A stretch of 64,000 nucleotides of DNA, taken from Vombatus ursinus. Taxonomy: Eukaryota; Chordata; Mammalia; Diprotodontia; Vombatidae. Shown here in pieces: positions 59,308-64,000 of this stretch. Every line of letters begins with the position of its first letter. Position 1 is the stretch's first letter. The notes under the pieces are model-generated. The model ran no database searches and was not told the DNA's origin. It saw nothing but the letters and a program-made list of their open reading frames with translations. A program made the position numbers and the translations under genes. The stretch lies in contig NW_020954687.1 of the NCBI RefSeq assembly GCF_900497805.2, positions 17,250,896 through 17,314,895 of the forward strand. Direction: 5' to 3'.

Positions 59308-59335
59308 TCTATCTATCTATCTATCTATCTACATA
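59308..59335 (+). repeat. (CTAT)n microsatellite of copy K
   Basis: Six to seven CTAT units at the family's usual post-ORF1 place; the shortest array among the HAL1 copies. Confidence 0.95.
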
Positions 59336-59470
59336 CATATTATTTTTTCCCTCCAACTATCCTGATACTGACAAAGGTCTCATGAGTTACAAATATCACT
59401 TTTCTATGCAGGAATGTAAACAGTTCAACCTTAATAAGTCTCTTATGATTTCTCTTTCCCATTTAACTCT

Positions 59471-60534
59471 TCATGTTCCACTTGAGTCTTGTATTTGAAA
59501 ATCAAATTTTCTATTCAGCTCTGGTCTTTTCATCAAGAATGCTTGAAAGTCCTCTATTTCACTGAATGACCATCTTTTCCCCTGAAGGATTATACTCAGT
59601 TTTGCTGGGTAGGTGATTCTTGGCTGTAATCCTATCTCCTTTGCCCTCCAGAATATCATATTCAAAGCCCTCCTGACCCTTAATGTAGAAGCTGTTAAAT
59701 CTTGTGTTCTACTGATTGTGTTTCCACAATACTTGAATTGTTTCTTTCTGGCTGCTTTCAATATTTTCTCCTTGACCTGTGAACTCTAGAATTTGGCTAC
59801 AATATTCCTAGGAATTTTCTTTTGGGGATCTCTTTCAGGAGGAGATTGGTACATTCTTTCAATTTCTATTTTTCAGGGCAGTTTTCCTTTATCATTTCTT
59901 GGAAGGTGATGTCTAGGCTCTTTTTTTGATCATGGCTTTTAGATAGCCTAATAATTTTTAAATTCTCTCTCCTGGATCTATTTTCCAGGTCAGTTGTTTT
60001 TCCAATAAGATATTTCACACTGTTTTCTAATTTTTCATTCTTTTGGATTTGTTTTACAGTGTCTTGATTTGTCATAAAGTCACTAGCTTCCAATTGCTCT
60101 ATTCTAATTTTTAAGGAAGTATTTTCTTCAGCAATCTTTTGGACTTCCTTTTCCATATGGCCAATTTTGCTTTTTAGGGCATTCTTCTCCTCATTGGCTT
60201 TTTGGACCTCTTTTGCCATTTGGATTAGGCTATTTTTTAAGGTGTTACATTCTTCAGTATTTTTTTGGGTCTCCTTTAGCAAGCTGTTGACTTGTTTTTC
60301 ATGATTTTCTTGAGTCACTCTCATTTCTCTTCCCAATTTTTCCTCTACTTCTCTTACTTGCTTCTCAAAATCCCTTTTGAGCTCTTCCAAGGCCTGGGAT
60401 TGATTCATATTTTTCTTGGAGGCTTTGGATGTAGGAGCTTTGACTTTGTTGTCTTCTTCTGGTTGTATGTTTTGATTTTCTTTGTCACCAAAGTAAGATA
60501 ATATAGTCTGATTCTTTTTGCATTGCTTACTCAT
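59471..60534 (-). pseudogene. Nearly intact LINE-1 ORF1 of HAL1 copy K
   Basis: Opens MSKQCKKNQTILSYFGDKEN and stays open for about 222 codons. It has an N-terminal basic region (EEDNKVKAPTSKASKKNMNQ), a long coiled coil (residues about 50-160; KQVREVEEKLGREMRVTQEN, EEKNALKSKIGHMEKEVQKI) and the start of the RNA-recognition domain (YLIGKTTDLENRSRRENLKI). A deletion of about 19 bases near 59875, which removes the ILEPEGK codons present in copy C, shifts the frame to a stop (NCPEK*). A further open run of 96 codons (59761-59471) holds the C-terminal domain (RITYPAKLSIILQGKRWSFS, RPELNRKFDFQIQDSSGT). The full protein would be about 355 residues. Confidence 0.88.
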
Positions 60535-61321
60535 GATCATGGCCAATTACTTGAGTTTTAAACTCTTTGTTAAGGTAAGAGTCTGCTTCCAATGTGGAGA
60601 ATGTACTGTCCCAAGCTTTGGGAGTCTGTATAGCTGTTTTCAGAGATCCTTCTAGGGACCTGTAAATTTTCAGTTCTTTCAATGTGGTATGAAAAGGGGC
60701 AAGGTCTTTCTTCTCTACCACCACAACAAGCCCCACCACGCCAGCATTCCTCCTCGCCCCAGGACACCCCCCTCAGAACTGTGACCCAGATCCAAGCATG
60801 GGTAGAGCAAGAGATTCCAGCCTCAGCACTGGCAAAGTGATCCCTGCAATCTCCCTCTGATCAGCCACTCGATTACCCCTCAGTCTGTGGCCTGGAAGCT
60901 CAGGAGGCAGCTGCTGTCCCAGAAATCATGCTCAGGACTTGTAGCTGAGACCTAGCTCTTTCTCTCATCGCAGTCACAGACTTTTCCCACTGACTTTCCA
61001 AGATGTCTTTGGCGTTCCTGGGTTGAGAAGTTATGGAAACTGCCACAGCTACCTGTGATTCAGTCCTCTGAGGCCTGCTCCAGGGTTGCTGCGGCCTGTG
61101 TGCCCAGGCCACACTGCGCTCCTCTCTCTGCCCGGTGCAATATACCTTTCTGATTAGCCTTCCAGGTTGTCTTGGGCTGGAAATTTGCTTCATTCTGTCT
61201 TTTTGTGGGTTCTGCTGCTTTAGAATTTGTTTAGAGCCATGTTTTACAGGTAATTGGAGCAGTTTGAGGGTGCTCAAGCAAGTTACTGCTTTCACTCTGT
61301 CATCTTGGCTCTGCCCCCTGC

Positions 61322-61624
61322 TCATTGTTTCTTATAGTACAATAGTATTGCATTACATTTAGATATCCTATCTTGTCCAGCCATTCCCCAATTGGTTGAC
61401 ATCCTCTCAATTTCTAAGTTTTTGCCTTCACAAAAAGATCTGCTATAAATATTTTTGTGCATATAGGTCCTTTTCCCTTTTTATGATCTCTTTGGGATGC
61501 AGACCTAGTAGTGGTATTGCTAGGTCAAAAGGTATGCAAAGTTTGATTGCTCTTTGGGCATAGTTCCAAATTGCTATCCACAATAGTTGAATCAGTTCAC
61601 AACTCCCTCAACAATGATTTAGTG
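61322..61624 (-). mobile_element. LINE-1 copy J, part 2 (ORF2 C-terminus, antisense)
   Basis: Resumes the ORF2 C-terminal text (ATTCCCCAATTGGTTGACATC, GCTATAAATATTTTTGTGCA, TAGTAGTGGTATTGCTAGGTC) as in 41110-41360. The last six bases TTAGTG (61619-61624) are duplicated at 62067-62072 around a solo LTR. Confidence 0.88.
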
Positions 61625-62066
61625 TGAAGTCCCTATTAGTGAAAGGCATATAGTGAAAGCTATAACAAGGATATGGTGACCAGTACACAATCTTGTCTGT
61701 CTAAACAGCTACCCAACAGCACTGGCCTTGATGCTAGGGTTCTGGACTCAAGCCCAGTACTAAGTAGTAAACTAAACTATGATGACATATGTAATAATGG
61801 TTTATAGCTCCTCCTCCCTCCCCCTTCTTTTTGCTTCTATAATTACCACGGGGCTTTTCTGGCATCTTTGCAGGGATACATCCTTTCATCTGGCCACATC
61901 TTCAGACTGCCCCCTGAGTGCATGCATGTGTATGAGTATCTGTGTGATTATTAAACTTTTTATATAATCATCCTGGATCTCCTGGACTCTTTCTTCAGTA
62001 TCAAATTCACCTACTGTTTTGGGAAGATACAAAGTTTTCTAGCCAAAGGAATTCTAGACCTTACAA
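61625..62066 (+). mobile_element. Solo LTR of an endogenous retrovirus
   Basis: A fossil LTR of about 442 bases starting TGAAGTCCC and ending CTTACA(A), flanked by a 6-bp duplication TTAGTG, inside L1 copy J. An ATTAAA poly(A) signal (61950-61955) on the plus strand sets the orientation. No internal retroviral region is present, as expected after LTR-LTR recombination. The 6-bp duplication suits class II (beta-like) ERVs; that class is an inference. It is younger than copy J. Confidence 0.75.
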
Positions 62067-63640
62067 TTAGTGCCCCAATTTTCCCAAATTTCTCTTTTCT
62101 CTTTTCTATCATACTAGCAAATCTGATAGTTGTGAAGTGTTACTTCAGTTACTTTAATTTGCATTTCTCTAATCAAAAGTGACTTAGTGAACTTCTTCAA
62201 GTGCCTATAGATAGCTTTGATTTCTTCATATGAAAATTATCTGTTCATATTCTTGACCATTTATCAGTTGGGGTTGACTTGTATGCTTATAAATTTGATT
62301 CAGTGTTTTCTATATATTTGAGAATGAGGTCTTTATCAGAGACTTTTGCTGTAAATATTGTTTCCCAGCTTTTTGCTTTTCTTCTAACCTTAGTTGCAAT
62401 GGTTTTGTTTGTGCAAAAATGTTTTAATTCAATATAATCAACATTATTTATTTTCCTTTTTTTAATGCTCTTTCTTGTTTAATTGATGAATTTTTCCCTT
62501 CTCTATAGATCTGACAGGTAAACTATTCTTTGTTCTCCCAATTTGCTTCTGGTATCACCCTTTAATTGCAAATCATGTATCTACTTTTATTTTATCATAT
62601 GGTGGAAGATGTTCTTCTATATTTAGTTTTTTCCTTATTGTTCTCCAGTTTTCCCAGAAATTTTTGCCAAATAGTGAGTTCTTATCCCTGCAGTTGGGGT
62701 CTTTGGGTTGATCAAACACTAGGTTTCTATGATCATTTACTACTTTGTCTTATGTACCTAATTTATCTGCTAATCCACCACTCTATTTCTTAACCAATAC
62801 CAGATATTTTTTGATGGTTGCCACCTTATAATATAGTCTGAGATCTGGTGTTGCTAAGCTCCCTTGTTTCACTTTTTTTTTCATTAGTCCCCTTCATATG
62901 TTTGAACTTTTGTTCTTCCAGATGAATTTTGTCATTATTTTTTCTAGCTCTATAAAATAATGTTTGGTAGTTTGATTGGTAGCTCACTGAATAAGTAAAT
63001 CAGTTTAGGCAAAATTGTCAATTTTATTATATTAGCTTAGCCTAACCATGAGCTATTGATATTTTTCTAATTGTTTTGACCTGACTTTATTCCTGTGAAA
63101 GTGTTATGTAGTTGTATTCATATCTTCCCTGGGTTTGTATTACCTGGTATACTCCCAATCATTTTATGTTGTCTACAGTTATTTTCAAAGCAATTTCTCT
63201 ATCTCTTGCTGTTGTTTTTTGTTGGTTATATGTAATTGTTTCTATGATTTGTTGTTTGACTCAGTCTTTTGTTAGGATTAGATTATTTAATTTCCAATTA
63301 ATTTTAGTCTATCTTTCCATGGCCTTTATTATGTGCAGTTTTATTACATCATGATCTGAAAAGGATACATTTAATATTTTTACTTTTCTGCATTGGATTT
63401 TGAGGTTTTTATGCTCCAACACATGGTCAGTTTTTGTGTAGGTGCCATGTACTGCTGAAAAAAAAAAGGTGTATTCCTTTTGCTCCCCTTTCAGTTTTCT
63501 CCAGAGGTCTATCATATATAACTTTTCTAAAATTCTCTTCACCTCCTTAACTTCTTTCTTGTTTATTTTGTGGTTAAATTTATCTAGTTCAGAGAGGGGG
63601 AGGTTGAGGTCCCCCACTAGTATGTTATTAAAAATGAATT
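62067..63640 (-). mobile_element. LINE-1 copy J, part 3 (ORF2, antisense, with reverse-transcriptase core deleted)
   Basis: 62067-63235 continues the ORF2 C-terminal and thumb text leftward (TCAGAGACTTTTGCTG, then GGGTTGATCAAACACTAGG at 62705 and GGTTTGTATTACCTGGTATA at 63131). At about 63236 it jumps to the endonuclease end: the minus-strand frame 63617-63309 reads MGDLNLPLSELDKFNHKINK, KEVKEVKRILEKLYMIDLWR and KILNVSFSDHDVIKLHIIKA, which contains the D-x-N and SDHD endonuclease motifs. The palm domain with FADD and AEKAFD is absent. 5' truncated at about 63640. Confidence 0.88.
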
Positions 63641-64000
63641 ATCAGATATTAAGTACATTAGCTTATTTTTAAAAGTTTCATCAATATATTTATTTTAAAA
63701 TGGCATAATGAAAAGGAAAAAGAAGGGAATATATGTTTATGTAGTACCTACTTTGCCCCACATACTGTGATAAGTGGTTTTCATAAATGAGCAGCTTTAA
63801 AATATCATTGACTCCAAAGATAAATTAAAAACAGCTTATTTATCAATAGTGAAGTCTTATTACAAAAATGATCCCTGTATAACAATTTATAGAATAACAA
63901 AAATGCAGTCTTTATGTTAAGTAGATTTGGATTTTGTGATGTTTAATGGAAGTACCCTTTCAAATAAACAAATGAGTTAATCAGTAACAACAAAATAGTT
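63641..64000. other. AT-rich unique DNA with a possible MIR scrap
   Basis: 63735-63790 (GTTTATGTAGTACCTACTTTG, ACTGTGATAAGTGG) resembles the start of a MIR/THER tail. Nothing else is recognised to the window end. Confidence 0.5.

Larger units (their letters stand above)
58424..61321 (-). mobile_element. HAL1-type half-LINE-1, copy K (nearly full length, youngest)
   Basis: Right to left: 5' end (complement of GGGGGCAGAGCCAAGATGA, about 61300-61319), a 5'UTR (to 60535), ORF1 (60534-59471), a short TCTA array (59308-59335), a spacer and a double 3'UTR (first terminus 58745-58800, second 58470-58560), ending in T-rich sequence at 58424-58470. No ORF2. Flanked by the 12-bp duplication TCATTCTTTCTT / TCATTGTTTCTT (58412-58423, 61322-61333; one difference), which proves insertion into copy J. 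The ORF1 reading frame is the best preserved in the window. Confidence 0.92.

Noticed and set aside
63309-63617. A 102-codon minus-strand frame as a nuclease gene
   Set aside because: It is the endonuclease part of L1 copy J ORF2.

Overview
This window is repeat-dense, AT-rich mammalian DNA, almost certainly from a marsupial. The evidence is: (i) LINE-1 ORF1 copies whose proteins begin MSKQ(R)KKSQTIES-like or MSKKKLRIDSYY-like; (ii) antisense and sense copies of a tRNA-derived SINE with the head GGGGCAGCTAGGTGG and body GTGTGACCCTGGGCAAGTCA, the common marsupial SINE type (closest in my memory to the Australian WSINE-like form); (iii) many MIR/THER-type CORE-SINEs. No intact host protein-coding gene, rRNA or tRNA was found. 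The window reads as intergenic or intronic sequence built by successive retrotransposition.

Layout. 1-8.6 kb is a nest: an older half-LINE (copy B, 2815-8577) was hit by a processed copy of an endogenous-retrovirus RNA (3563-4551) and by a HAL1-type half-LINE (copy C, 4673-7524); another HAL1 (copy A) lies directly upstream. 8.6-12.1 kb is an L1 with 5'UTR, ORF1 and the start of ORF2 (copy E), carrying a SINE in ORF1. 13.1-15.6 kb is an antisense HAL1 (copy D) with a SINE in its tail. 15.6-23.5 kb is mostly unique DNA with MIR/SINE pieces and an L1 3' end. 23.5-34.0 kb is a second LINE cluster (copies N, F, G, H, M), including a TCTA array with a 10-base N gap. 34-54 kb is largely unique, with scattered SINE, CR1/L3 and L1 fragments and two processed pseudogenes: ATP5F1B (minus, 42085-42903) and ZNF414 (plus, about 46690-48435). 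54.4-63.6 kb is a third LINE nest: L1 copy I, then antisense L1 copy J broken by a nearly full HAL1 (copy K, flanked by target-site duplications) and by a solo LTR.

How the parts relate. At least five copies (A, C, D, H, K) have a 5'UTR, ORF1 and a 3'UTR but no ORF2, the half-L1 (HAL1) architecture; they would have needed the ORF2 protein of full L1s such as the family of copies E and G. The SINEs, the processed pseudogenes and the processed ERV transcript all carry poly(A) tails and/or target-site duplications of LINE-1 type, so one L1 machinery explains most of the window. The features I find most unusual are the ERV RNA copy with R-to-R ends and an L1-type 17-bp duplication, a HAL1 subgroup with two successive 3' termini, and CA-repeat growth at the same ORF1 position in two separate L1 copies.
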